Positions 14,238 through 22,960 of a DNA stretch of 64,000 nucleotides are shown piece by piece (position 1 is the first letter of the stretch; each line of letters begins with the position of its first letter). Origin of the DNA: Paractinoplanes bogorensis (GTDB taxonomy: Bacteria > Actinomycetota > Actinomycetes > Mycobacteriales > Micromonosporaceae); NCBI RefSeq assembly GCF_018829635.1, contig NZ_JAHKKG010000006.1, positions 558,001-622,000 of the forward strand, read 5' to 3'. The position numbers and the translations under genes were made by a program. The notes under the pieces are model-generated. The model made no database searches. It was not told where the DNA came from and was given only the letters and a program-made list of their open reading frames with translations.

Positions 14238-16276
14238 AGGGACCCCTTCACGGTGATGACCATTTCGCCGTACGAACCCACGCGCACCTCGTCGCCGGCG
14301 TGGATGACGGTCGTGGCGGTGTGTTCGTGGATGACGGCCGGTCCGGAGATCTCGTCCCCGGCCAGCAGCTCCTCGCGGGTGTAGAGGGCGTACGGAACGG
14401 CGGGCTGCTCGGCCGACACGTACACGTTCCGGGTGCCCTCGGCCTCGACGGCGCCGGACTCGCGGGCGGCCAGCTTGGGCAGGGTCGGCTTCTCGACCTG
14501 GCCGGTGGCGCGCAGCCGCAGCGTGGTGACCTCGATCGGGTCGTCCATCACGTGGCCGTACTGACGTTCGTGCAGCTCGGTGAATTCCTGTTCGACGATG
14601 CTCGCGAGGTTGTCGGCGCCGTCCGGCACCGGCACGGTCACCGTGTGCTCCTGGCCCGCGTAGCGCACGTCGACGCTGCGGGTCAGCAGCTGGGCCTCGG
14701 CCGCGAAGCCCTCGGCGGCCAGCGCGTCGGCCGCCTCGAGAGCCATCTCGGTGTAGCCGGCCTCGACGGCGGGGGAGTTCAGCTCGGCGAGAGGGATGAC
14801 CGACGTACGGGCGAAATCGTGCTGGACGTCGGCGAACAGCATGCCGAAGGCCGAGAAAGCACCCTGGCCGGGCGGGACGATGACGGTCGGGATGCCGAGT
14901 TCGTGCGCGACGTCGACGGCGACCAGGCCGCCCCCGCCGCCGAAGGACAGCAGCGCGAAGTCCTTGGGGTCGCGGCCGACCTCGACCGTGATGGCCCGGA
15001 CGGCGCCCATGATCTTGGTGGTGGAGATCCGGATCATGCCGCGGGCCAGGGCCAGCGCGGTCATGTCGAGCTTGGCCGCGAGGGGCTCGAGCGCGCCCAG
15101 GGCCAGCTTGTCGTCGAGGCTGAGCCGGCCGCCGAGGGCCGCCGTGGTGCCCATGTAGCCGACCGCCAGCGCGGCGTCGGTGAACGTGGGCTGGGTGCCG
15201 CCGCGGCCGTACGAGGCCGGGCCCGGGTCGGCGCCGGCACTCTGCGGGCCGACCTGCAGCGCGCCCGCGTCGTCGAGCCAGGCGATCGAGCCGCCGCCCG
15301 CGCCGATGGTGTGGATGTAGAGCGACGGCGTGTTGATCGGCAGGCCCTCGAACTCGGCGCCCTGGTGCAGCACCGGCTCGCCGTCGATCACCAGGGACGC
15401 GTCCAGGCTGGTGCCGCCCATGTCGATGGTGATCAGGTTGGGCTGCTCGATCAGCTCGCCGAACACGCCGGCGCCGATCACGCCGCCGGCCGGGCCGCTC
15501 AGGATCAGGCTGACCGGCTGTTCCCGGGCCGAGCTGGCGGTCATCGCGCCGCCGCCGGAGCGGGTCATCAGGAACCGGCCGGTGAACCCGCCGCCGGCCA
15601 GTTCGCCCTCGAGCCGCTCGAGGTAGCGGCGCACGATCGGCTTGACGTACGCGTCGAGCACGGCGGTGCTGGTGCGCTCGTACTCGCGGTACTCGCGGGA
15701 CAGCTCGTGCGAGATGGTGACGACGACGTCGGGCGCGACCTCGTGGAGGATCTCGCGCATCCGCAGTTCGTGGGCCGGATTGGCGTACGCGTGCAGGAAG
15801 GCCACCGCCACCGAGTCGTACCCGCGCTCGGCGATCGTGGCCGCGACCTGGCGGGCGGCGTCCTCGTCGAGCGGCAGGTGCACCGAACCGTCGAACAGGC
15901 TGCGCTCGGGCACCTCGAACGTGTCGTACCGCTCGACCAGGGCCGGCGGCGGCCGGTAGGTGATGTCGTAGTTGGTGCGCCGGTCGGTACGGCCCAGCAG
16001 GTACACGTCCCGGAAGCCGGCCGTGCCGATCACTGCGGTCCGGGCGCCGGTGCGGGTCAGCAGGGCGTTGAGCCCGAGCGTGGTGCCGTGGGTGAACATG
16101 CCGACCTCGCCCATCGGGGCCTCGGTCGTGCCGAAGGCGTCGAGAACGCCCGCGGTCGGCTGGGACGGGGTGGTCGGCACCTTCCCGAACCGGATCTCGC
16201 CGGTCTCCGGCGACAGCTCCACGACGTCGGTGAAGGTGCCGCCGACGTCGATCGCGACGCGGCTGTTGCTGGTCAT
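14234..16276 (-). CDS. hyuA: HyuA: hydantoinase/oxoprolinase family subunit A (cluster 1)
   Basis: 680 residues from the ATG at 16276, chosen over an upstream in-frame start because AAAGGCGAA precedes it. ASKHA-fold ATPase: phosphate-1 loop IDVGGTFTD at 9-17, HGTT near 63, an SGPAGGVIGA loop, a second DMGGTS loop, then GAGGGSIAW and PASYGRGGTQPTFTDA. Together with HyuB it performs ATP-dependent ring opening or carboxylation. It has Ser where the other two HyuA copies have Cys in the PACYGRGG stretch. First gene of the minus-strand operon, divergent from the transporter operon across a 326-base regulatory gap. Confidence 0.93.
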   Translation of the reverse strand: MTSNSRVAIDVGGTFTDVVELSPETGEIRFGKVPTTPSQPTAGVLDAFGTTEAPMGEVGMFTHGTTLGLNALLTRTGARTAVIGTAGFRDVYLLGRTDRRTNYDITYRPPPALVERYDTFEVPERSLFDGSVHLPLDEDAARQVAATIAERGYDSVAVAFLHAYANPAHELRMREILHEVAPDVVVTISHELSREYREYERTSTAVLDAYVKPIVRRYLERLEGELAGGGFTGRFLMTRSGGGAMTASSAREQPVSLILSGPAGGVIGAGVFGELIEQPNLITIDMGGTSLDASLVIDGEPVLHQGAEFEGLPINTPSLYIHTIGAGGGSIAWLDDAGALQVGPQSAGADPGPASYGRGGTQPTFTDAALAVGYMGTTAALGGRLSLDDKLALGALEPLAAKLDMTALALARGMIRISTTKIMGAVRAITVEVGRDPKDFALLSFGGGGGLVAVDVAHELGIPTVIVPPGQGAFSAFGMLFADVQHDFARTSVIPLAELNSPAVEAGYTEMALEAADALAAEGFAAEAQLLTRSVDVRYAGQEHTVTVPVPDGADNLASIVEQEFTELHERQYGHVMDDPIEVTTLRLRATGQVEKPTLPKLAARESGAVEAEGTRNVYVSAEQPAVPYALYTREELLAGDEISGPAVIHEHTATTVIHAGDEVRVGSYGEMVITVKGSL

Positions 16277-16602
16277 CGTGAGTTCGCCTTTCGCCTGTTC
16301 CCGCGCAGGGCCGGGCCACTGCAAAAAGAAGGCGGGAGTGAGAGCTGACAGACGAAGCCCGTTGTCCGGACGGGCAGGTCAGCCGGATGGTCGTCGCCGG
16401 TTGGCGCGGCGAGATGCCGAAACTGTCATAGCCGTTTCCGAGGTGTCAATCAGTGCCGGTCGCGCTACCCGGCGCTGTGAACGGCTCGTCAACGGGCGCT
16501 GCACAGCGTCGCGGGCCGCGGCTGTGCTGGGCGCACATCGGTGGCGGAACCCTCACGGTCAGCATTTGCCAACTCCAACCCCCGAGACAACGGGAGGTCC
16601 TG
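16277..16602. promoter_or_regulatory. Divergent promoter region of cluster 1
   Basis: 326 bases without a gene, between hyuA (minus) and the ABM-like gene (plus). A less GC-rich stretch at about 16418-16455 contains two direct TGTCA elements (in AACTGTCATAG and GGTGTCAATC) that could be a regulator site, possibly for the PucR protein encoded at 22957. No terminator or RNA gene seen. Both operons probably start here. Confidence 0.4.
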
Positions 16603-16938
16603 ATGGTCCGCAGCGTCCTCACCCTTCGAGCAGCCGCCGGCCTCGGCGAGAAGCTCGAGGCCTTCTACGCGGATCAGCGGATTCTGGAGGTGGCCCGGGC
16701 GTTCCCCGGCTGCCGCGCTGCCGAACTGTTGCGATCCGTCGACGACAGCCCCGCGACCCACCTGGTCATCGCTGACTGGGACACGGCCGCGGACTACCAG
16801 AACTGGGTCGACAACCCGTGGCGGGCCTCTTTGTCCGAGGGGCTCTTCGCACTGCTGGACAAACCTGACGACGAGCCACTCGTTGGCGGAGTGTTCGAGC
16901 TCGTCGAGACCTTGCTTAGTAAAGAGGAGCACCAGTGA
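16603..16938 (+). CDS. Small antibiotic-biosynthesis-monooxygenase (ABM)-like protein
   Basis: 111 residues from an ATG 5 bases after GGGAGG. The pattern (LTLRAAAGLGEKLEAFY, a mid-protein PGCRAAELLRS strand, then HLVIADWDTAADYQNWVDNP) is that of a ferredoxin-like ABM/dimeric alpha-beta barrel domain. Such proteins include small monooxygenases and many binding or isomerase-like proteins, so the reaction is unknown. First gene of the plus-strand operon; its stop overlaps the next start (GTGA), tying it to the importer of cluster 1. Confidence 0.75.
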   Translation: MVRSVLTLRAAAGLGEKLEAFYADQRILEVARAFPGCRAAELLRSVDDSPATHLVIADWDTAADYQNWVDNPWRASLSEGLFALLDKPDDEPLVGGVFELVETLLSKEEHQ

Positions 16939-17954
16939 TACGAGTTGCTCGACTCCTGGCGGTCGGTCTGGCCGCCACGGTAGCGCTGACCGCGTGCAGT
17001 AACCCCAACAACAGCGACTCGGCCGGCACCGCGGCCAGCGCCGCCCCGGCCGACAAGAAGCTCAACATCGGCTTCTTCGGCTTCGCCAAGGCGAACTCGT
17101 TCGCCCAGGCCACCTGGGCCGGCGTGCAGGAGTACGCGAACGCCAACAACGCCGAGGCGACCTTCCTCGACTCGAACTTCGACGGGCCGACGCAGGTCAA
17201 CCAGCTGCAGGACGCGGTCACCTCCAAGCGCTACGACATCGTGATCGTGCAGGCCAACGACGGCACCGCGATGGTCAACCCGATCAAGCAGGCGGTCGCG
17301 GCCGGCATCACCGTGGTCGTCGAGTTCACCCCGGTCGGGGGCAAGTACGACACCGCCGCCCCGCAGGTGCCGGGCACGATCAACATCATCGACCCGCCCA
17401 CGGTCAACGGCGAGGGCCTGGCCAAGCTGGGCCTGGAGGCCTGCAATACGGTCGTCGACAGCGGCTGCAAGGTGGCCTACCTGCAGGGCTTCGCGAACTA
17501 CCCGCTGGACACGGCCCGCACCAAGGCCGCGGTCGACGCCCTCAAGGCCGGCGGCGCCGGTGAGGTCATCTCGAACTTCGTCGGCGGTTACACCCCGGAC
17601 AGCGGCCGGGCCGCCATGCAGAACCTGCTGCAGGCCCACCCGGACGTCAACGTGGTGATCGGCTCGTCCCAGGCCATCGCGGGCGCGACCCCGCTCGCGG
17701 CCGGCAAGAAGATTTCGTTCGTCGGCAACGGCAACTCGACGCAGGCCTACGACTACGTCAACAAGGGCACCTGGTACGCCACCTACGCCCTGCCCGAGAA
17801 GGCCGAGGGCGCCAAGGCGGCCGAGCTGGGAATCAAGAAGGCCCGCGGCGAGACCGTTCCGGACTCTACCGTGGCGTGCGAGGCGCTCACCGACTACAAC
17901 TGCCTCGGTACCAAGGAAGCGCTGGCCGGCAAGACGGCGGACTACTCGGACTGA
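16935..17954 (+). CDS. ABC transporter substrate-binding lipoprotein (sugar-type, CUT2)
   Basis: 339 residues from a GTG after AGAGGAGC. An N-terminal signal ends in a lipobox (LTAC), followed by a Ser/Ala linker and a periplasmic-binding-protein type I fold (KKLNIGFFGFAKANSFAQATW, later YDIVIVQANDGTAMVNPI and VVIGSSQAIAGATPL). Anchored outside the membrane, it delivers ligand to the permease at 19521. The family is named for ribose, but neighbours here argue for a nitrogen-containing cyclic compound. A strong hairpin follows the stop, typical of binding-protein genes that must be expressed above their membrane partners. Confidence 0.9.
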   Translation: MIRVARLLAVGLAATVALTACSNPNNSDSAGTAASAAPADKKLNIGFFGFAKANSFAQATWAGVQEYANANNAEATFLDSNFDGPTQVNQLQDAVTSKRYDIVIVQANDGTAMVNPIKQAVAAGITVVVEFTPVGGKYDTAAPQVPGTINIIDPPTVNGEGLAKLGLEACNTVVDSGCKVAYLQGFANYPLDTARTKAAVDALKAGGAGEVISNFVGGYTPDSGRAAMQNLLQAHPDVNVVIGSSQAIAGATPLAAGKKISFVGNGNSTQAYDYVNKGTWYATYALPEKAEGAKAAELGIKKARGETVPDSTVACEALTDYNCLGTKEALAGKTADYSD

Positions 17955-17961
17955 CAGCGGC

Positions 17962-17988
17962 GGGCGCCGGGGAATCTCCCCGGCGCCC
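17962..17988 (+). terminator. Intra-operon hairpin after the binding-protein gene
   Basis: Perfect 11-bp stem (GGGCGCCGGGG with its complement) and loop AATCT, ending 21 bases before the ATPase start and followed by only TT. Probably a partial terminator or 3'-end stabiliser that raises binding-protein mRNA over the downstream ATPase and permease. Confidence 0.7.
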
Positions 17989-18009
17989 TTCGTGCGTCAA
18001 GGAGGCCTG

Positions 18010-19524
18010 ATGAGCAGTCAGAAAGCGCCGTCGATCGCGGTGCGCGGCGTCGGCAAGACCTACAGCGGCGTCACCGTCCTGCACGACATCGACCTGGACA
18101 TCACGCCGGGCGAGGTGCACGGGCTGGTCGGCGAGAACGGGGCCGGCAAGAGCACCCTGCTCAAGATCCTGGGCGGGGCGATCCGGGCCGACGCCGGCAC
18201 GCTCAGCTTCGACGGCGAGCAGGTCACCGTGGGCAGCCCGCGCGACGCCATCGCCCACGGCATCAGCCTGATCTCGCAGGAGGGCGCGCTCGTGCCCGCC
18301 CTGTCGGTGCTGGACAACGTGTTCCTGGCCCGCTGGTCGCACCGGGGCGGACTGGTCAGCGCCCGCTCGGACCGCAAGCGGCTGGCCGAGCTGCTCGAGG
18401 TCACCGGCTTCACCGTGGACCCGGACGAGCGGGTCGACCGGCTCCCGATCGGCGTGCAGCAGCAGGTCGAGATCCTGCGGTCGCTGGCCCGGGGCGCCCG
18501 GGTGATCGCCATGGACGAGCCGACGGCGGTGCTGGCCGAGCACGAGAAGGACAACCTGCTCGCGCTCATCCGCAAACTGGCCGCCGGTGGCACCACGATC
18601 ATTCTCGTGTCGCACTTCCTGGAGGAGGTGCTGTCGGTCGCGGACCGGATCACCGTGTTGCGCGACGGGGCTCTCATCCGTACGGGAAAAGCCTCGGAAA
18701 CGTCACCCCGGGAACTGGTCGGGCATATGGTCGGCCGCGAGATCGACGTGCTCTATCCGGACCCGCCCGAGGTGCCCGCCGGCGCGCCGGTGATCCTGTC
18801 GGCCCGCGGGCTCAAGCGTGGCCTGGTCAACGGGGTCGACCTGGAGGTGCGGGCGGGCGAGATCCTCGGCATCGCCGGGCTGGTCGGCAGCGGGCGCACC
18901 GAGACGCTGCGGCTGCTGTTCGGCGCCGACCGGCCGGTCGAGGGAGTCGTCGAGATCGACGGCGTGGCCCTGGCCCAGCACACCCCGCGAGCCGCGATGG
19001 CGGCCGGGGTGGCGATGGTGCCCGAGTCGCGCAAGGAGCAGGGCCTGGTCATGGTGCGTTCGGTGGCCGAGAACGTGGCCCTGTCGTCGCTCTCCGGGCG
19101 CCGGGCCGGCCCGTTCGTCAAGCGCCCGGCCGAGAAGTCGGCGGTCGGCGACATCAGCAAGTCGGTCGACATCCGCGCGGCCAACCCGGAGGCGCCGATC
19201 GAGACGCTGTCCGGCGGCAACCAGCAGAAGGCGCTGTTCGCCAAGTGGCTGCTGCGCAAGCCCAAGGTGCTGCTCATCGACGAGCCCACCCGCGGCGTGG
19301 ACGTCGCCGCCAAGACCCAGATCCACCACCTGATCACCGGGCTCGCCGCCGACGGCCTCGCCGTCGTGTGCGTCTCGAGTGAGATCGAGGAACTGCTCGC
19401 GCTCTCGCACCGGGTGCTCGTGCTGCGGCACGGCGAGCCGGTCGGCGAGTACCCGCGCGGAACCACCCCGGAGGTCGTCATCGCGGCCGCGTTCGGCGAC
19501 CATTCCGAAGGAGAAGAGAGTTGA
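18010..19524 (+). CDS. ABC transporter ATPase, duplicated domains (RbsA-like)
   Basis: 504 residues from the ATG at 18010, preceded by AAGGAGG. Two nucleotide-binding domains. The first has Walker A GENGAGKST at 41-49 and Walker B VIAMDEPTAVL. The second has the degenerate P-loop GLVGSGRTE near 290, signature ETLSGGNQQKA, and IDEPTRGVDV. This is the standard layout of CUT2 importers for ribose and related small molecules. The stop overlaps the permease start (TTGA). Completes a binding protein-ATPase-permease importer dedicated to cluster 1. Confidence 0.93.
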   Translation: MSSQKAPSIAVRGVGKTYSGVTVLHDIDLDITPGEVHGLVGENGAGKSTLLKILGGAIRADAGTLSFDGEQVTVGSPRDAIAHGISLISQEGALVPALSVLDNVFLARWSHRGGLVSARSDRKRLAELLEVTGFTVDPDERVDRLPIGVQQQVEILRSLARGARVIAMDEPTAVLAEHEKDNLLALIRKLAAGGTTIILVSHFLEEVLSVADRITVLRDGALIRTGKASETSPRELVGHMVGREIDVLYPDPPEVPAGAPVILSARGLKRGLVNGVDLEVRAGEILGIAGLVGSGRTETLRLLFGADRPVEGVVEIDGVALAQHTPRAAMAAGVAMVPESRKEQGLVMVRSVAENVALSSLSGRRAGPFVKRPAEKSAVGDISKSVDIRAANPEAPIETLSGGNQQKALFAKWLLRKPKVLLIDEPTRGVDVAAKTQIHHLITGLAADGLAVVCVSSEIEELLALSHRVLVLRHGEPVGEYPRGTTPEVVIAAAFGDHSEGEES

Positions 19525-20513
19525 GCGTCGACACCTTGGTAAAAACCGCGGCGCCGGGGTCCGGCAACATGTCGCGGCTCGCGTTCCGGATGCGCGACTA
19601 CGGCATCGTGGCCGCGCTCGTCATCATCGTGATCGCGCTGTCGCTCAGCACCGACACGTTCCTGACCACCGGCAACCTGGTCAACCTGCTCGACCAGACG
19701 GCCGTGATCGGCCTGCTGGCCGCGGGCGCGACCATCTGCATCATCAGCGGCGTCTTCGACCTGACGGCCAGCGCCACGCTCGCCCTCTCGGCGATCATCG
19801 GCGTGCAGGTCGGCCGGGCCACCGACGTCTATGTCGGCATGCTGGCGGCCGTCGTGGTCGGCGCCCTGCTCGGCTTCGTCACCGGCACCGTGGTCGTGCG
19901 CAGCGGCGTCAACTCGTTCGTCGGCACGCTCGCGACCAGCATGGTCTACCGCGGTCTGGCGGTTGTGGTGACGGCCGGCGCGATCGTCTACCCGATGACC
20001 GACGCGGCCGAGACCTTCGGCATGCTGACCTGGCCCTCGCTGTTCGGCCTGACCTCGGCCACCATCATGTTCGTGGTAGTGGTGGCGATCCTGGCGGTCG
20101 TCGTCGCCCGCACCACCTTCGGCCGCCGCCTGTACGCGGTGGGCGGCAACGCCGAGGCGGCCCGGCTCTCCGGCATCCGGGTCGGGTCGATCCACGTCAC
20201 CGCGTTCATGATCAGCGGTGTGTGCTCGGCGCTGGCCGGGCTCATCCTGGCCTCCCGGGCCGGCTCGGCCCAGTCGAGCATGGCGACCGGCACCGAGCTG
20301 ACCGCGATCGCGGCCGCCGTGGTCGGCGGCACCAGCATCCTCGGCGGCGAGGGCGCGATCTGGCGGGCCATCGTCGGCGCGCTGCTGCTGACCCTGATCG
20401 GCAACGGCTTCAACCTGCTGGGCTGGGACACCATCTATCAGCAGGTGCTGCAGGGCCTGCTCATCCTGTTCGCCGTGACCATGGACCGCTGGCTCCGCAA
20501 GCGGACCCGCTAG
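19521..20513 (+). CDS. ABC transporter permease (RbsC-like)
   Basis: 330 residues from a TTG at 19521 after GAAGGAGAAGAG, overlapping the ATPase stop. About eight to ten hydrophobic segments. The conserved CUT2 permease motif is visible in TTFGRRLYAVGGNAEAARLSGI, and the C-terminal half has AAAVVGGTSILGGEGAIWRAIVG. Forms the membrane channel with the gene products at 16935 and 18010. No gene in this operon codes for a kinase or sugar enzyme, so a sugar substrate is unlikely. Confidence 0.92.
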   Translation: MSVDTLVKTAAPGSGNMSRLAFRMRDYGIVAALVIIVIALSLSTDTFLTTGNLVNLLDQTAVIGLLAAGATICIISGVFDLTASATLALSAIIGVQVGRATDVYVGMLAAVVVGALLGFVTGTVVVRSGVNSFVGTLATSMVYRGLAVVVTAGAIVYPMTDAAETFGMLTWPSLFGLTSATIMFVVVVAILAVVVARTTFGRRLYAVGGNAEAARLSGIRVGSIHVTAFMISGVCSALAGLILASRAGSAQSSMATGTELTAIAAAVVGGTSILGGEGAIWRAIVGALLLTLIGNGFNLLGWDTIYQQVLQGLLILFAVTMDRWLRKRTR

Positions 20514-20541
20514 CCCCTTTTTCGGCGAGTAAGATCAAGAA

Positions 20542-21795
20542 ATGCCTGCTCAGGCGCACATCGGGGTGACGCTGCGGCCGCACCGGGCGTACGCGGCGGT
20601 GGTGACGGGCACGACCGTCGATGTGGTCGAGCCCGTTGCCCCGGCCCGCGCCGACCTGGAGGGTGTGATCTCGGCCGCGGCGGCGATCGCCCTGCGCGCT
20701 CCGGGCGGGGCCGGCGCGGTCACCGTCGACCTGGCCCCGCTGCTCTACGACACCCTCGTACGGCCCGAGGCCGAGGTGCCCCCGGTGGCCGTGGTGCGGA
20801 TCGTCCCGCGTCCGGCCACCGACCCGGCGCTGGGCCGGTCACCGGCCGAGCTCGTCGAGCGGCGGATCGCCCACCGCTGGACCGTGGCCGGCGGGCACGA
20901 CCTGCTCGGCAACGAGCTGTGCCCGCTCGACCACGCCGGGCTGGCCACGGTCTGTTCCGAGCTGGCCGCCAGCGGCATCCGGCACGTGGCCGTGGTCGGG
21001 GCCGGCTCCCAGGCCCGGCCCGCCCACGAGCGCGAGGTGGCCGACGCCATCCTGGCCGCGGTGCCCGGCGCCCGCATCTCGGTGGCCCACGACTACGGCG
21101 GTCAAGGCCTGGTCGCGCGGGAGGCGACCGTGGTGATCGACTGCGCGCTGACCGCCCTCACCGAACGCCTCCTCGACCGCTGCGAACGCACCCTGGCCCG
21201 GCTGCCCGGCTCGCTCGAACTGCGGGTGGCCCGCGGCGACGGCGGCTACAGCACCCCGTCGCGCATCCGGGTCACCCCGGTCGTGGCCTTCGGCGCGACC
21301 GAGGCCCTCGAGCTGTGCGGCGCCGCCCATCTGGCCCGGCTCGACGACTGCCGGGTGCTGCTGCCGCGCGGCGGACGGCGGTTGGCCGGCGAGGTGCGCC
21401 ACGGCCTGGCCGTCGTGCGGCCCGACGAGCCGGCCGGCATCGGCACCGAACTGGTCGTCCCGATGGCCGTGCTCACCGCCGGTCCCGAGGAAAGCTCCCT
21501 CTACCTGCAGCCCGAGCAGCCGCCCCATGTGCTGGCCTGCGTCGGCGCGGCGATCAGCCAGCCCGCCTCGTGGCTCGACGAGGTCGCCTTCATCGAGTCG
21601 GCCGACCAGCTCGAACACGTACGCCGCGACGCCGAGGAACGGGCCACGGCGATGGTCATGGCCAACGGCGCCGCGCCCGGCACCACGCACGTCGCCGAGA
21701 TCTCGACCGTCGCCCTGCCCTACAGCCCGTCCGGCACCGTACGGGTCCGGGTCCGGGTGGCCGGTTCCCCCGACACCTCACTGGCCCGGCGATGA
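20542..21795 (+). CDS. Degenerate HyuA-like (ASKHA) protein paired with DUF917
   Basis: 417 residues. The overall outline follows the N-terminal part of hydantoinase/oxoprolinase A subunits: an opening strand IGVTLRPHRAYAAVV, an LLGNELCPLDH region, and a GDGGYSTPSRIRVTPVVAFGATEAL region where true HyuA has the SGP.GG and DMGGTS loops. The nucleotide-binding glycine motifs are missing or altered (GVTLRP in place of DVGGTF, LLPRGGR in place of the second GGT loop), so ATP use is doubtful. It sits directly before a DUF917 gene, a pairing known in bacteria. Assignment to the family is moderate; it may be a structural or regulatory partner. Confidence 0.65.
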   Translation: MPAQAHIGVTLRPHRAYAAVVTGTTVDVVEPVAPARADLEGVISAAAAIALRAPGGAGAVTVDLAPLLYDTLVRPEAEVPPVAVVRIVPRPATDPALGRSPAELVERRIAHRWTVAGGHDLLGNELCPLDHAGLATVCSELAASGIRHVAVVGAGSQARPAHEREVADAILAAVPGARISVAHDYGGQGLVAREATVVIDCALTALTERLLDRCERTLARLPGSLELRVARGDGGYSTPSRIRVTPVVAFGATEALELCGAAHLARLDDCRVLLPRGGRRLAGEVRHGLAVVRPDEPAGIGTELVVPMAVLTAGPEESSLYLQPEQPPHVLACVGAAISQPASWLDEVAFIESADQLEHVRRDAEERATAMVMANGAAPGTTHVAEISTVALPYSPSGTVRVRVRVAGSPDTSLARR

Positions 21796-21857
21796 CTTCG
21801 CCCGGCAATGCTTCGCCCGGCGCGACTTCGCCCGGCTCCGGGCCGGGCCGGCCATGA
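21792..21857 (+). CDS. Possible coupling mini-ORF of 21 codons with 15-bp repeats
   Basis: An ATG at 21792 overlaps the stop of the preceding gene (ATGA), and its own TGA at 21855 overlaps the ATG of the next gene. In frame it encodes a Ser/Pro/Gly-rich peptide built on three copies of a 15-base unit (core CTTCGCCCGGC at 21796, 21811, 21826). The downstream ATG at 21854 has no ribosome site of its own, so ribosomes may arrive by passing through this bridge. It could equally be a plain repeat spacer. Confidence 0.4.
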   Translation: MTSPGNASPGATSPGSGPGRP

Positions 21858-22960
21858 CGCAGACCGGTTACGTCGGGGCCAGCTCGTCGATCACCGCCGA
21901 GGACGTGCCCGCGTTCTACGAGGGGGCGAAGTTCTATTCACCCGCGGGCGGCGACGCCAACCGCTCGTCGGTCATCTCCTGGCTGGCCGGGCTGCTCGAC
22001 CGCAACGGCCCGGTGCCGCTGCTCAAGGTCGAGGGCGTGCCGCCGGAGACCCCCTGCGTGTCGGTGTGCGTGCTCGGCTCGGGTTCGGCCATGGCCGACC
22101 TGCCCCCGGCGGGCGACGAGTTCGTGCTGGCCGTCCAGCAGATCGAGCGGTTGCAGCGGGTCCGCTTCGGCGCCGTCTATCCGCTCGCCGCGGCCACCAT
22201 CAGCGCCCTCGTGGCCGTGGTGACCGCGGCCCAGCTGCGGGTGCCGCTGCTCGACGCGGACGGCATGGGCCGTACGTTCGCGTTGATCCACCACACCGCC
22301 ATGCATCTGTCCGGGGTGTCGCCGACGCCGCTGGCCGCGGTCGGGCCGACCGGTGAGAGCGTGCTGGTCGAGGTGCCGGCCGGGCCGCGGGCCGACCGGA
22401 TGCTGCGCGCGAACGTCGACACGGTGGGCGGCTGGGCGGCGCTGGCGGCCTATCCGACCACGGCCGGTGTGCTCCGGCGAGCGGCCCTTCCCGGTACGGT
22501 CTCCCGGATCACCAATGTGGGGCGGTTGCTCCTCGACCGTACGGACCCGGATCTGCTCGTCACCCGGCTCGGCGCGATCACCGGATGCCGCCGCCTGGCC
22601 CGCGGGCGCATCGCCGAGCTCGAACACCTGAGCCGGCCCAGCGACGTCACCATCCCGGCCCACCCGTCGAGCGTGGTCGTCGACGAGATCGGCGGACTCG
22701 GCCGGCAGCTGCGCATCGAGCTGCGCAGCGAGATCGTGGCCGTGTTCGCCGACGGCGCCCTGATCGCCGGCGCCCCCGACCTGATGTGCCTGCTCGACGT
22801 GTCCCGCGGAGCCCTGGCCACGCTGGACAGCCTGGAACCGGGCGACGTCATCGACGTGCTGGTCACCCCGGCCGACGCGATCTGGTACTCACCCCGCGGC
22901 ATGGAGATGGTCGGCATGGGTTCGCACGGCATCCCCCTGGCCCACCCGAGGCAACGATGA
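21854..22960 (+). CDS. DUF917 family protein (S-methyl-thiohydantoin desulfurase-like)
   Basis: 368 residues. Matches the two-domain DUF917 pattern: an N-terminal region with ITAEDVPAFYEGAKFYSPAGGDAN, a central LDADGMGRTFALIHH and a C-terminal domain ending in MEMVGMGSHGIPL. A member of this family is reported to desulfurate S-methyl-thiohydantoins, and many copies sit next to HyuA-like genes, which is also true here. This supports a hydantoin-type theme for cluster 1. The reaction of this copy is not known. The start is coupled to a repeat-rich mini-ORF, and the stop overlaps pucR by ATGA. Confidence 0.8.
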   Translation: MTQTGYVGASSSITAEDVPAFYEGAKFYSPAGGDANRSSVISWLAGLLDRNGPVPLLKVEGVPPETPCVSVCVLGSGSAMADLPPAGDEFVLAVQQIERLQRVRFGAVYPLAAATISALVAVVTAAQLRVPLLDADGMGRTFALIHHTAMHLSGVSPTPLAAVGPTGESVLVEVPAGPRADRMLRANVDTVGGWAALAAYPTTAGVLRRAALPGTVSRITNVGRLLLDRTDPDLLVTRLGAITGCRRLARGRIAELEHLSRPSDVTIPAHPSSVVVDEIGGLGRQLRIELRSEIVAVFADGALIAGAPDLMCLLDVSRGALATLDSLEPGDVIDVLVTPADAIWYSPRGMEMVGMGSHGIPLAHPRQR

